A stretch of DNA of 64,000 nt from Vibrio gigantis (lineage in GTDB: Bacteria > Pseudomonadota > Gammaproteobacteria > Enterobacterales > Vibrionaceae), in the NCBI RefSeq assembly GCF_024347515.1, contig NZ_AP025492.1, positions 1,984,001 to 2,048,000 on the forward strand, given 5' to 3'. Every line of letters begins with the position of its first letter. Positions within the stretch are counted from its first letter, which is position 1. Position numbers and translations under genes: made by a program. Below the pieces are notes generated by a model that saw only the letters and a program-made list of their open reading frames with translations, was not told where the DNA came from and searched no databases. This document shows, piece by piece, positions 1-9,187 of the stretch.

Positions 1-841
1 CTGCTGGTTTCCATAGTTCTGCGCCCTCTTCTTTAGAGAAACGAAGGTACTCAAGCGGAACCCCAGGAATAGCCGCTAACTCACGAAGTTCTTGTTCGTT
101 GTTTGCACGGATTAAATCATCTCGAGAAAGGCGTTTATTGGCCCACCAAGCACCAAGCGCGTTGTCGAGCAAGAAGTTTACCATGTAAGATTCGGTAAAT
201 AGCTGTGTAACAGGACTCAGCTCTCGAGCACCAATTAGAACTCCCGACTCGTTTACGTCATCCTTTCTCTTTGTTTGCCAAAACTGGTAACACCAACCTA
301 AGCTGTCTTGCGCTTGGTAGGTTTGAGAGTCTAGCTGAGCAATCAGACTTTCTAACTCTTCCACACGGTTCATCGACAGCTTTATATCGAAAACAGGTGA
401 GTCCACACGGAAAATTTGTGGCAGCATTTTTTGAGCTAAGCGACCTGCAAGCTCCCAACCGTCTTTACAGTCAGGCTCTTCTTCTGCCAGCTCAAAACAT
501 TCTTCTAGTGTGACAGGCGTGTACTCGTCATACATCAATAGATTATTTTGCTCTAGGTAACGAGCAAACAGCATACGATGCCAATGCTCATAGGCCATTT
601 CGTTGATTAGTCGCTCAGTTTCTTGCTTACCATCTTTTAGTTTGTCGCCAAGCTGACGAGCATGGGCACGCAACTTATTACGTAGTGCACGTTCTTCCTC
701 ATTCAAGTAGCTAGGTGCTTGAGCTTCTGCCACACCCAAGCGCTGTAGCGCTTCAAATACGGCTTGTTCTACAATATCGCGGGCTTTAACTACTGTATCT
801 TCAAGCTTCTTACGCAGTGTTTTATCTAATGCTTGTCTCAT
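1..841 (-). CDS. pglX: PglX, BREX adenine-specific DNA methyltransferase (N-terminal part, cut by window edge)
   Basis: Reading from base 841 to the left edge gives 280 codons with no stop, starting MRQALDKTLRKKLED. The N-terminal helical region with HWHRMLFARYLEQNNLL is typical of BREX PglX, which methylates host DNA to mark self in type I BREX. The catalytic NPPY motif lies beyond the edge and cannot be seen. It follows brxC by 153 bases in the brxA-B-C-pglX order of type I BREX; pglZ and brxL should come next, outside the window. Identity is clear from context plus sequence; activity cannot be judged from the fragment. Confidence 0.9.
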   Translation of the reverse strand, partial: MRQALDKTLRKKLEDTVVKARDIVEQAVFEALQRLGVAEAQAPSYLNEEERALRNKLRAHARQLGDKLKDGKQETERLINEMAYEHWHRMLFARYLEQNNLLMYDEYTPVTLEECFELAEEEPDCKDGWELAGRLAQKMLPQIFRVDSPVFDIKLSMNRVEELESLIAQLDSQTYQAQDSLGWCYQFWQTKRKDDVNESGVLIGARELSPVTQLFTESYMVNFLLDNALGAWWANKRLSRDDLIRANNEQELRELAAIPGVPLEYLRFSKEEGAELWKPA

Positions 842-929
842 ATCGTTCTTCTTAATTCTATTAGTCTGCCCTACCTAAATAAGAGCATTTGGACTATTGA
901 GATAGTGTTCGTTAACCACAAACTTCAAT

Positions 930-972
930 TCGCCTAGGGGAATACCTCCTAGGCGATGTCCTTTTAGGAGGT
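930..972 (-). promoter_or_regulatory. Two overlapping, mutually exclusive hairpins between brxC and pglX
   Basis: One perfect 9-bp inverted repeat (930-938 with 948-956, TCGCCTAGG) shares bases with a perfect 8-bp repeat (944-951 with 965-972, ACCTCCTA on the minus strand). Both cannot form in one RNA. The segment lies in the 153-base gap between brxC and pglX and one arm carries a Shine-Dalgarno-like TAGGAGGT. This resembles an attenuator or partial terminator that sets PglX level. The role is inferred; the repeats are seen directly. Confidence 0.45.
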
Positions 973-994
973 GGTTTCTAAAAACAAAGTAATA

Positions 995-3900
995 TTACTG
1001 TGGTACAACTGGCCCGTTTTCTAATTCCGAACGTAGCTCTCGCTCTACGTCAGCTAGCCACTTCTGCAAGTCATCTTCCGTTTCTAGTAATGGCTTATTG
1101 AGCTTGTAGTACTTCGTTTTGGGTTGAAGTTCACTGATCGCATCTTTCAGTACCGCATCGAAGATGCCAGGAAGCAAGGCGACTTTGTCATTCCATCTAT
1201 CAAAGCTGGTTTCATCTAGCGAGTTGAATACCGAGTCCTCGTCAGCAATATTAATTGCTGGAATAACGTCTAAGCTGCGCTTGTTCAAAAACTCATTACG
1301 CTTTGCTTCATCAAGCTTTTGCCAGTTTTCATCTGCTAATAGGTCAGACATACAAGCGCGATGCTCTTCTTCATAGCGCTCACGATGTGCGGTCAACGCG
1401 GTGCGAAGTTCATTGGTCGCTTTGTCCAACAATGGTTTGACTGGGCAAGGTTCAGATAACAAGCTTCGGTTAGATATGATTGCCTGTTGTTCTTGTTGCA
1501 GCTCTTTGTATATCGCAAGTGGGTAACAGTACTCCATCGCTTGAGTTAGCTTTTTCCAAAGCTTCATACGAAGTTCAGCTTTGTGCGCTTGCTCTTTCCA
1601 CTGCTGGAAGTCACTAATCAATTGGTCTTTGTTATCAAATGCTTTTTGCAGTTGGTCATTACCTGAGTACATTTCAAGATCTGATAGTAATGCTGTACTT
1701 GGTGCCATAGGGAGTGGCGCGTCACCACCCGCACTACGAGCCGCGTTTTTGGCATTAATAATCGCAAAAGGTAGCTTAGTCGCCTCTTCACCCGTATTGC
1801 ATGCTTCTTCAAGCAAGGTAGAAACCACACCACGCACTTTAATAAGCTGAACTTTAGATAATGTTACGTTTTCTGGTCGGAACTTAGTTTGCGTCACTGA
1901 GCTACGATCGAGGCTTTTGGCATCAATCGCACGCTCTTGTACATCAGACGCTCGTAGCACGCCAGCCGCTAACATTGCATACAACGCACCATCAACGACA
2001 TCTTTACCCCAACCGTATGGCGCATCATTAAAGTTGTCTCGAATGTCTTTACCTGTTTTCATTGCGCCAATGTAACGGTAGATCTCAGCACACACTGGTT
2101 GTTGATTTGCTTCTCCGTTGAAGCCTACCGCTTCAAGCGCATTTGGATCGGCAAGTTGGCTAGCTTGACTGTACACTTTTGCCCAGCCACGGCTGTCTGC
2201 CATTTTGAATTTGTTGTACAAGCGCTGACACGCTAAAGCACCTGCATTTTGAATTTGTTCTGCAAGTGTCTCGCCTTCAACTTCTTGACCACCAGCTAAA
2301 CGCACTTGTATCTGTGAAAAGATATCGTTCAAATAGCCTTTCTTGGCACGCTCAGCTTCACTCAAACGAGTTTCCATTGCCTGTAAGGCATCTTTACCCG
2401 CTTCTGTTGTTGCTCGACCACGAACCTCTAACGTGTTTTCTGCCGCTTTAAGCGCAACAATGGCATTCTTCAACTCACTGCGATGGATCGTTGGTACATA
2501 AACAAAGATGGTTGCACCATCTGGATCTGCGCCACGAGAAAGGTCGTTAAATTGCTTCTCGGTTTGCTCTGGTGCCCAAGCATAAATGCGTTTTGTTGCT
2601 TCATTTGGCAACTCTGAATCAAATGACACGTTGATCACTCGTGGCTCTGCTACCTCACCCTGGGTGATTCGAGCTTGAGCTACTTGTTTAGTAATATAAC
2701 GTTGGATTTCTTTCGAACGGTACGCCTCTAATGTCTGAGGGTTACCCATAAGATCGTTTTCTTGGCGACGGAACTCGTCATACCAAGCTTGGCTTTCTAC
2801 CGTCTGTAAGCTGAACTCGCGCCCCTGCGCTGTCTCGCGGGACATAATTAGGTGCTCATCTTCAAGCTGTTGCAGCATTTTAGGCACAAGCGGGCGAAGC
2901 TTGTGTTTGTCGTTTTGTAGATCCTCTAATAGCAAGTCAGATAGTGTATCTACTGTTGCATAAATGCCGTACTCCATCTCTGCTGGTAGCTTGCTAATCA
3001 GTAAGATCAGAGATAATAAGCGACCTTGCAACTGCGAATCTTCATCACCACCACGCTTACGGCTTATGGTTTCGTAAATCTCCTTAGAGATCACACCTGT
3101 TTGCAGTAAGTTTGTTGAGATCTGGTCATAAAGAAAGTCAGCAGGAACGACATAGCCCAGCTCTTTATCTGCTGTTGTCTTTAATGCTTCATGCACAACA
3201 CGGAGTTGGTTACGGAGTTGCGAACCTGTGCCTGTTTTATCTAGTGCTGGTAAGATTCGTTCCCAGAAACGGCGGCGGACAGGTAGTAGTGGATAGTCTG
3301 GCACCATCCACTTTTCATCATCTTTATTATGCTCAATGGTGCTGCCACGTAGGTGACGAGAAATCTCTCCTAAGTTATCATCGACAACCGTTTTAACAGC
3401 ATTTTCTGCTGACGATTTCTTTTGTAGGATAACTTTACGGATAACTGCATCTACATCTGTGTCCTCTAACTGCACTGGAACTTGGAAACGCCCCATTAGA
3501 CGTTGCAGGTTTGCCATACCAGACAAGGCACTTTGACCTGTTGCAACGAACAATAACTTTGACTTAAGTGCACTAGCGCCACTACAGGTTTCTACTACTT
3601 CTTGTACATCAAACGCTTTTTGAACGTTGTCACCGATGTACTGTTGCACCTCATCCAGTACAACTAAAGTTAATGGTAATTCGCCGTCATTAGAAATGGC
3701 ATCAACAATCGCAGAGACCATCTCATCGTTGGTCACATCATCAATGATTTTGTATTGAGCGCGTAGCATCTCGCGCACTTCTTTCATATCTGCGCCAATG
3801 CCTGGAATCGCTTGTAGAACTGCATCATGCATGATTGGAGATACGTGCAAGTTTTTAAGCTCTTTCGTCCAAGGGTCTACACCCTCTTTCACTTTTGCCT

Positions 3901-4468
3901 TAGCTTCAACAAATGATTTAACTTGTTCAAAGACACCTTCTGCTTTTAGCCACATGACAAAACGTGCTAGGTGATATTGCTCTGGTAAACCAGCGGATTT
4001 AAAAATGATACCGAGAAACGCCATGCGAACTTTATCGCCAGCACCTGCACCCAACGTACCTGAAGCTGCATAAAGGCCACCGTTACCTGCGGCAATGGAT
4101 GATAACTCATCAAAATGCTTCGCAATATGCTCTGGTAGGTCTGCGGTGGAGCGGGCATCAGAGCCGTTATTTAGCGTTTGGTTTGTCCAGAGTGTACGCA
4201 ACATTTTAGCAAGGTGAGATTTACCTGAACCAAAGAAGCCACTGATCCATACGCCTGGTTGTTCATTGTTTGTCTTAAACGCTGACAAATAGTTGCTCAG
4301 AATGCTGTCCATGCCTTTGGCATATGCACCATCACAAACGAATGTACGCAACTCATATTCAAGCGTATCTAGCGCACCTTTAGACAGGTCATCCTTTACT
4401 TGAGCAACCCCGTTGTTAGCCAAGCGGCTGTTAACAGGATCGTTTACAAAAATTTCGCGGTTTAACAT
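995..4468 (-). CDS. brxC: BrxC, BREX P-loop ATPase
   Basis: This 1157-residue protein has a Walker A motif GFFGSGKS at residues 77-84 and a Walker B VVLDEVQQY near residue 270. Length and motifs fit BrxC (PglY-like), the large ATPase of type I BREX, which works with BrxB, PglX and PglZ to block phage replication. The start ATG at 4468 lies 12 bases after brxB, so the genes are co-transcribed. The reading frame is intact throughout and there is no sign of decay. Confidence 0.93.
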   Translation of the reverse strand: MLNREIFVNDPVNSRLANNGVAQVKDDLSKGALDTLEYELRTFVCDGAYAKGMDSILSNYLSAFKTNNEQPGVWISGFFGSGKSHLAKMLRTLWTNQTLNNGSDARSTADLPEHIAKHFDELSSIAAGNGGLYAASGTLGAGAGDKVRMAFLGIIFKSAGLPEQYHLARFVMWLKAEGVFEQVKSFVEAKAKVKEGVDPWTKELKNLHVSPIMHDAVLQAIPGIGADMKEVREMLRAQYKIIDDVTNDEMVSAIVDAISNDGELPLTLVVLDEVQQYIGDNVQKAFDVQEVVETCSGASALKSKLLFVATGQSALSGMANLQRLMGRFQVPVQLEDTDVDAVIRKVILQKKSSAENAVKTVVDDNLGEISRHLRGSTIEHNKDDEKWMVPDYPLLPVRRRFWERILPALDKTGTGSQLRNQLRVVHEALKTTADKELGYVVPADFLYDQISTNLLQTGVISKEIYETISRKRGGDEDSQLQGRLLSLILLISKLPAEMEYGIYATVDTLSDLLLEDLQNDKHKLRPLVPKMLQQLEDEHLIMSRETAQGREFSLQTVESQAWYDEFRRQENDLMGNPQTLEAYRSKEIQRYITKQVAQARITQGEVAEPRVINVSFDSELPNEATKRIYAWAPEQTEKQFNDLSRGADPDGATIFVYVPTIHRSELKNAIVALKAAENTLEVRGRATTEAGKDALQAMETRLSEAERAKKGYLNDIFSQIQVRLAGGQEVEGETLAEQIQNAGALACQRLYNKFKMADSRGWAKVYSQASQLADPNALEAVGFNGEANQQPVCAEIYRYIGAMKTGKDIRDNFNDAPYGWGKDVVDGALYAMLAAGVLRASDVQERAIDAKSLDRSSVTQTKFRPENVTLSKVQLIKVRGVVSTLLEEACNTGEEATKLPFAIINAKNAARSAGGDAPLPMAPSTALLSDLEMYSGNDQLQKAFDNKDQLISDFQQWKEQAHKAELRMKLWKKLTQAMEYCYPLAIYKELQQEQQAIISNRSLLSEPCPVKPLLDKATNELRTALTAHRERYEEEHRACMSDLLADENWQKLDEAKRNEFLNKRSLDVIPAINIADEDSVFNSLDETSFDRWNDKVALLPGIFDAVLKDAISELQPKTKYYKLNKPLLETEDDLQKWLADVERELRSELENGPVVPQ

Positions 4469-4480
4469 TGAATAAAGCCC

Positions 4481-5026
4481 TTATGACGTTGCTGAAATGG
4501 CGGTTGCGTGATATCCCCAACCGTCTTTCGCATCTAATAATTGATAGTTGTTGTTTTGTACTTCACCAGGGAAGAAGACGACTAAGCGCCCTGTCACCTT
4601 TTCAGCTAAAGATTCGACGACCCCCGACACAGATGCGAATCCAAATAGAGTGCCGCAACCAAGAAGAGCAATGACGCCATCTTCTGTTTGATTCGACTCG
4701 ACTTTATTGGTCAGTTCTTCGACTAGTTCATCGGCGAAGTCATCGTACAATCCTTTAAGATACTCAGGATCTTCAAAGTAGGTTTCTTTGTAATCTTGAT
4801 CCGACATCCAGTTTTCAAAACTATGAGTCAAATCTAGAAGTTGCCAAGGGTGGCTATGCTTAACACATGCTTGTTCAAACTCTTCGACACGCGCACGAAG
4901 TTTTAGCTCATCTTCTTTGTGGTAGACCAGAAAGATGGTTCGCTCATCAGCAGAAACCGCCACTGGCCATGGGATACTAATGTGTTTTTCAAAGCTTGTT
5001 AGTAACTTGGATAATCGATCTGACAT
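4481..5026 (-). CDS. brxB: BrxB, BREX DUF1788 protein
   Basis: A 181-residue protein starting MSDRLSKLLTSFEKHI. It sits between brxA and brxC and its length fits the DUF1788 family to which BrxB belongs. BrxB is a small core component of type I BREX whose biochemical role is not settled. Its start overlaps the brxA stop as TAATG (one shared base), which implies translational coupling. No catalytic motif is evident. The call rests on family resemblance and fixed operon position. Confidence 0.88.
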   Translation of the reverse strand: MSDRLSKLLTSFEKHISIPWPVAVSADERTIFLVYHKEDELKLRARVEEFEQACVKHSHPWQLLDLTHSFENWMSDQDYKETYFEDPEYLKGLYDDFADELVEELTNKVESNQTEDGVIALLGCGTLFGFASVSGVVESLAEKVTGRLVVFFPGEVQNNNYQLLDAKDGWGYHATAISATS

Positions 5027-5805
5027 TATTCGTCCTCAGATTCGTTTAATTCAGGCATGACTAGGCCAGGGAAAGTTACTTCAACGACTTCACTTGCCTG
5101 CTTGAAGTTAATCATTCCTCTTAGCGATGCTCTATGTGCTAGTTCAAACAATCGTTCTTTGTCTTGAGCCAACATACGACACCAAAAACTATCGAATAAA
5201 CGTTGCCCGCTTAGCCCATGGCAGTGGGCTAGAAATAGAGCGTATGCGACATTCACATAGCTCACTTCTGGGATTTCTCGATACTTCTTTGCTCTACCTG
5301 ATAGGTATCCTGCTTGAGTCCAGGTGCCATTAATGTTTTGTGCGAAAGATTTTAGGGATGCCGCACTGAAACGCTCAGGGTCATCTTTGGATAGAAAGGT
5401 CTCCATTGTCTCTCTAGACAAATGTTGACCAGGTTCTAAGTTTAAAATCACTTCAGCAGAACTACGCAACAATGGGTCTCTGGCTACAGCAAGTTGCAAC
5501 GCTAGAATCGATTGAGATCCTTCATGCTGCTCCCACCACTCTCGAAAGACTTTAAAGAGGAAGATATCAGGTGACAAACCATACATTGACGCCAGAGGTT
5601 GGAAACTGTACTTGCGTGCATTTTCACTTGGTTTTTGAAGAACATTGAATACTTCAATATCTTGCCTGTAGTCTTCCAACGTTGCGTTTTCAGGACGTCC
5701 AAATAATAAGATCTTTAGCTCTTCGATCATCATACTGCGAGATGTATGGGCACCACTATTACCGAACTTAAAACCCAGAGCTTTCAGGTAAGCTTGATTA
5801 TTCAT
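5026..5805 (-). CDS. brxA: BrxA, BREX DUF1819 protein
   Basis: About 259 residues, starting MNNQAYLKALGF. A longer start at 5820 exists, but GAAGG lies 8 bases before the 5805 ATG, so that start is preferred. BrxA (DUF1819) is the first core gene of type I BREX and is a helical, NusB-like DNA-binding protein in studied systems. The gene begins 8 bases inside the end of brxR, so regulator and system form one transcription unit. The frame is intact. Confidence 0.88.
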   Translation of the reverse strand: MNNQAYLKALGFKFGNSGAHTSRSMMIEELKILLFGRPENATLEDYRQDIEVFNVLQKPSENARKYSFQPLASMYGLSPDIFLFKVFREWWEQHEGSQSILALQLAVARDPLLRSSAEVILNLEPGQHLSRETMETFLSKDDPERFSAASLKSFAQNINGTWTQAGYLSGRAKKYREIPEVSYVNVAYALFLAHCHGLSGQRLFDSFWCRMLAQDKERLFELAHRASLRGMINFKQASEVVEVTFPGLVMPELNESEDE

Positions 5806-6685
5806 TGTTATTACCTTCATAACCAGGGGCTAAACTGGCGGTCTCAACACCATAAATAACTGCATTTTCTTCTAGTGCTAAATGGTATTGCTGTGGGTTT
5901 AATTGATAAGTACTTGAGCAATCCACATTCCATTGGTTTAGTAAATATCCAGCCAGCGCAGCACGGCATTCAACTTGAAGCTTGCCATGAACCATACCGT
6001 AATCAAGTTCTATCGCTTCAGGGTGTTTTGCCGCTGGATGAGGAACAAAGGTTAAATCAACAATGCGGTTCCACTGCTTGTCTGCTGAAATCGATTCTTT
6101 GACACTATCGATTTCATTCGGAGCAAGGCTGGCGGATTTTATGCGAGTAAGAACAAAATCACGAAAAGAACTTGTCGAACGATCATAAGCACGAACATGC
6201 CAACGACTGCCGTTATTCGCAAGGCTATGAGGCACAATTGTTCTAGTTGAGTTACCAGAACTAAGGGAAACGTACTTAATCTTGAGAGCCATTTTTTGGT
6301 GTATGGCACGCATAACTGCCGACAGGATATCAGTCGAAGGTTTGTTCAACTGTTGAGGCTGAATACAAACTTGGCTGTTTTCCAGTTGACTCGCCAATCC
6401 ATCACCAAAACCTCTAGCAAGGCTCACTAATACGGTATCTGGATCGTGGTCAAACAGAGGCACAAACTGGTCTGTACGATGATAAGACTTTGATTGATGA
6501 ATTAGCTCTAGGTTGCAAGGAGCAAACTCTTTATAAGTAGCGAAATCACGAGTTGCAGCGGCCAAGCCTGTTTGGAATTTAGCGATGAGATCGGCTCTAG
6601 CAATCTCACCAAAGTAGCTCAAACTAAAGTCGATAAACGCCAAGCGTTCTCTTTGAGCGTGAGGTAGTTGTTCGAGTTTTTTCAT
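5798..6685 (-). CDS. brxR: BrxR, WYL-domain transcriptional regulator of BREX
   Basis: A 295-residue protein with an N-terminal winged-helix segment (residues about 15-80), a WYL-type domain (about 120-190, with ALKIKYVSLSSG and RWHVRAYDRS) and a C-terminal WCX-like extension. This is the layout of BrxR, the DNA-binding repressor commonly placed just ahead of brxA. WYL domains usually sense a nucleic acid or nucleotide ligand. It overlaps brxA by 8 bases and has its own promoter upstream, so it probably controls its own expression and the whole BREX operon. Confidence 0.85.
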   Translation of the reverse strand: MKKLEQLPHAQRERLAFIDFSLSYFGEIARADLIAKFQTGLAAATRDFATYKEFAPCNLELIHQSKSYHRTDQFVPLFDHDPDTVLVSLARGFGDGLASQLENSQVCIQPQQLNKPSTDILSAVMRAIHQKMALKIKYVSLSSGNSTRTIVPHSLANNGSRWHVRAYDRSTSSFRDFVLTRIKSASLAPNEIDSVKESISADKQWNRIVDLTFVPHPAAKHPEAIELDYGMVHGKLQVECRAALAGYLLNQWNVDCSSTYQLNPQQYHLALEENAVIYGVETASLAPGYEGNNNE

Positions 6686-6991
6686 CAGAAACTTCTGTTG
6701 AGAATATCTGACGGTAAATATACTCTAAACACAAGCATGGTACAATCAAAATGATTAGATGGTGTGATATAGAAGGTTAGTTAGTGTATTGTGAGTTTTC
6801 TAATGGAAAATCGACTATTAGTTGTACGTATTCACATGGAAATATAGCTAGCTTACCTCCAGGAAAGCCAACGCCTGGCTTTCCTGAAAAAGACGAGTTT
6901 TGCCCGCCTTCTTAAAATACTAAGGCGTATCTCTCGTCAATTAACGAACTTAAGATTGGTTAAAAATTTCTAAGAACTAAGCTAAGCACCT
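6686..6991. other. Noncoding gap between BREX and the AT-rich module, with an 11-bp hairpin
   Basis: This 306-base gap holds the brxR promoter at its left side. At 6860-6870 and 6876-6886 there is a perfect 11-bp inverted repeat (CAGGAAAGCCA) with a 5-base loop, about 105 bases past the stop of the next gene. Neither strand has a T run after it, so it is not a classic terminator. No gene is seen. Confidence 0.5.
6717..6745 (-). promoter_or_regulatory. Putative sigma-70 promoter of brxR/BREX operon
   Basis: On the minus strand TTGTAC (6740-6745) and TATATT (6717-6722) are separated by 17 bases, 32 bases upstream of the brxR start. An imperfect inverted repeat (CAGAAACTTC / GAATATCTG) at about 6688-6709 lies between promoter and gene and could be the BrxR operator. 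The promoter is inferred from spacing and sequence only. Confidence 0.45.
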
Positions 6992-7930
6992 CTAATCGCT
7001 CCTTTTCCTAAATCTTTGACCAGTTTTTTCATCACCTTTATCTAGATTTCGAATGCTTGTTGTTCGTTGTTTAGGGTGCCTTTGTGCTTTTCGTGCTACC
7101 ATTAGCGCCTCTGCATGCTGAACTGCAAGAGTATTCTTTCGTAATCGACGTGATAGGTTATCCGCTCCACATTCACTATTTTTAAATTCGCCAAACTCTT
7201 TTTTATAAGCGCTCTCTAATATTTTTACTTGAGACTCAGCTTCATTTAAGTTGTTTTTCGCAGAAAGTAATTCAGCATTGACTACACCATTTTCATCAAA
7301 AACCTCTTCAGACTTTCCATGCAAAGCACACATCATACACTGCTTTTTGTACTCTGCTCTCGCTTCTCTACGATTCTGACGAGCACGCTTAATTTGTTGG
7401 TAAGCTGACTCTGGTGGTGTCAGTAATGCTTCTAGTTCCCTAACTTGAGCCTCTGCATCTTGAATCTGTTTCTCACAGCCAGAAATTTTTTCCTTTTTAG
7501 TTAGATATTTAGATATTTCCTTACCACTGTTAATCGCATCAATGCGTTTACGAATACGCCTGATTAGTGCTTCTAAATCATCGATCTCATTATTCTTGGG
7601 CTGCCCCGAATGACCGACCCCTTTGGGCTTATTGATAACAGGATCATTGTAAGATTGAATGTCAAACTCACTCATTTCGGGACGAGAATCTTGTTTCTCT
7701 ATTTCACGAACACGAGCAACTGCAACCAGATATGCTTCATGGGTTTTGAGTGCAATGTCTTTAGCCGTTTGAGCAGGTCTTCCACGACGAGATTTATTCA
7801 ACGCCGCAATTCTTTCTCGGTCTGCTTCGGTTTCTGCCCGTGCAGCAGTCATCAACTCCTGAAGCTTCACATGTGATCTACACGCAGCTCTAACAGCTTT
7901 TTCGTACTCAGTTAAGGGTTTCCTCGCCAT
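6992..7930 (-). CDS. Coiled-coil protein of unknown function
   Basis: A 312-residue protein starting MARKPLTEYEKAVRAAC. I do not recognise the family. It is rich in charged helices with heptad-like stretches (residues about 110-180 and 220-250) and a very basic C-terminus (KAQRHPKQRTTSIRNLDKG), which suggests nucleic-acid binding. A segment near residue 50 (SRRGRPAQTAKDIAL) resembles an AT-hook-like or small DNA-contact motif. The ATG at 7930 has AAGGA 6 bases ahead and is chosen over a TTG three bases upstream. It is the last gene of the four-gene AT-rich module. Confidence 0.6.
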   Translation of the reverse strand: MARKPLTEYEKAVRAACRSHVKLQELMTAARAETEADRERIAALNKSRRGRPAQTAKDIALKTHEAYLVAVARVREIEKQDSRPEMSEFDIQSYNDPVINKPKGVGHSGQPKNNEIDDLEALIRRIRKRIDAINSGKEISKYLTKKEKISGCEKQIQDAEAQVRELEALLTPPESAYQQIKRARQNRREARAEYKKQCMMCALHGKSEEVFDENGVVNAELLSAKNNLNEAESQVKILESAYKKEFGEFKNSECGADNLSRRLRKNTLAVQHAEALMVARKAQRHPKQRTTSIRNLDKGDEKTGQRFRKRSD

Positions 7931-7942
7931 CAAACATCCTTA

Positions 7943-7967
7943 GTTTATTTTTAATATATTATATTTA
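7943..7967 (-). promoter_or_regulatory. Shared AT-rich upstream element, copy 1
   Basis: TTTATTTTTAATATATTATA (top strand) lies 13 bases ahead of the 6992-7930 gene and matches the element before the other three genes of this module. It contains a TATAAT-like hexamer on the minus strand, so it may combine promoter and operator. Confidence 0.5.
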
Positions 7968-8170
7968 AAATGACTACTAAACACCAATAGAATGTCACTC
8001 AAACCCACTTCCACATACATTAATAACTGGCAAGTTGAATCAAAAAGACAGAGTTAGGTTGGAATTTTTATTTTATTAATTGATGCCAGACCTGCTCGAC
8101 ACCAATTATATTGACAATGATTACTGAAGTTTATTTGAGATTCTTGATTGGTTTTACACTTCAAACTTCA

Positions 8171-8794
8171 CTAGCAATGGGACTCTTCAACATAACGCTC
8201 TCTAATCCCCCACATTATTGAATCGATATTTTCTAATACCCACTCTGTCATGTTTTCACCATGAGTGGCTACAACGGACTCAGCTAAGAGCTTCAACCTC
8301 ATTTGAGCTACATCTTCGCTGGCATCAAGGAAAACCTTATCTCCAAATTCACCTTCTAGTTCTTCGGCATAAAACAACAGATCTTCCTCATCAGTAATTA
8401 TGTAATCTTCACTGACCTCTCCGAAACCATCCATCTCAAAGTGTTGTATAATTTCTATAGCTCGCTCGGAAGTAATTCCAATTTTGTTACTTCCTTTATA
8501 CTCAATTCGAGTTTCATTCATTAACTCTTCAAGCAAGGTTCTATTTGACTCGATGGCCTCAAGAAGATTTTCGACAGTAACTTTGGGATCTACCTTAAAC
8601 CACTCCTCCGATCCGTTATGCTTTTCAAAGGAGACCCCTTTTTCACCTGCACTTCTGTTCAGCAACGAACAATCGCCCGTATCTAAGTCAACAACCACGT
8701 AGAGTTCGTCAGGACAATCATAACCATCAAGATCGTAAAATGGGAATTTTTCGTCGTATGCATCTATGTTAATTGTAATATTTAGTTTTTTCAT
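8171..8794 (-). CDS. Acidic protein of unknown function
   Basis: About 207 residues from MKKLNITINIDAYD. AAAGGT lies 7 bases before this ATG, so I prefer it to the longer start at 8824. The protein is strongly acidic, with a run TDEEDLLFYAEELEGEFGD near residue 145. Such acidity is seen in DNA mimics and anti-restriction proteins, but also in ordinary proteins, so no function is assigned. It sits between two genes of the same strand, each with its own copy of the AT-rich upstream element. No homologue is recognised. Confidence 0.6.
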   Translation of the reverse strand: MKKLNITINIDAYDEKFPFYDLDGYDCPDELYVVVDLDTGDCSLLNRSAGEKGVSFEKHNGSEEWFKVDPKVTVENLLEAIESNRTLLEELMNETRIEYKGSNKIGITSERAIEIIQHFEMDGFGEVSEDYIITDEEDLLFYAEELEGEFGDKVFLDASEDVAQMRLKLLAESVVATHGENMTEWVLENIDSIMWGIRERYVEESHC

Positions 8795-8834
8795 TTTTAG
8801 TACCTTTACGTGTCTCTCCATCATCTCAATGGTT

Positions 8835-8859
8835 AATTTATTTTTAAATTATTAATTAA
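8835..8859 (-). promoter_or_regulatory. Shared AT-rich upstream element, copy 2
   Basis: AATTTATTTTTAAATTATTA continues to ATTAA and differs at one base in 24 from the copy at 11611-11634. It lies about 40 bases ahead of the 8171-8794 gene. Confidence 0.55.
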
Positions 8860-8875
8860 ATTAGATAAATCAACA

Positions 8876-9145
8876 TCATTCTGTTAGAGGGTTAATTATT
8901 TTCTGTATTGGGAAAGCTGGCTTTTTAACACCTAATTGGAACAACAAATGATCGTAATAGACTGTAGATAGGCCAGCATCATTTAGCATTCTTTGGGCGC
9001 TTCTCATGCTTATGTTCAACATCAAGGAGAGTGTTTTAGAGCATGGGTTCTTTAAATGATTCATATACCCAAGACTTAGCAAAAGATTCCTTAGCTCTTC
9101 TGCTGATAGTTCTGTTTGCTGTTCTAATTGTTTCTCAGTAATCAT
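8876..9145 (-). CDS. Small putative helix-turn-helix protein
   Basis: An 89-residue protein starting MITEKQLEQQTELSAEELRN. The middle (residues about 35-60, PCSKTLSLMLNISMRSAQRM) reads like a helix-turn-helix in which a recognition helix follows LNIS. It may regulate this module, for instance through the AT-rich element found before each of its genes, but that is inference. It begins 25 bases after the helicase gene stop, and the short gap carries one copy of that element. AAGG lies just before the ATG. Confidence 0.55.
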   Translation of the reverse strand: MITEKQLEQQTELSAEELRNLLLSLGYMNHLKNPCSKTLSLMLNISMRSAQRMLNDAGLSTVYYDHLLFQLGVKKPAFPIQKIINPLTE

Positions 9146-9162
9146 ACGCCTTGAACTGTCAT

Positions 9163-9187
9163 GATTATATTTAAAATATTATTTTAT
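9163..9187 (-). promoter_or_regulatory. Shared AT-rich upstream element, copy 3
   Basis: TATATTTAAAATATTATTTTA overlaps the stop codon of the helicase gene and lies 18 bases ahead of the small 8876-9145 gene. It carries a TATAAT hexamer on the minus strand. It shares the ATTTAAAATATTA core with the other copies. Confidence 0.45.

Noticed and set aside
6860-6886. 11-bp hairpin as an intrinsic terminator
   Set aside because: The stem is perfect but neither strand has a T run after it.
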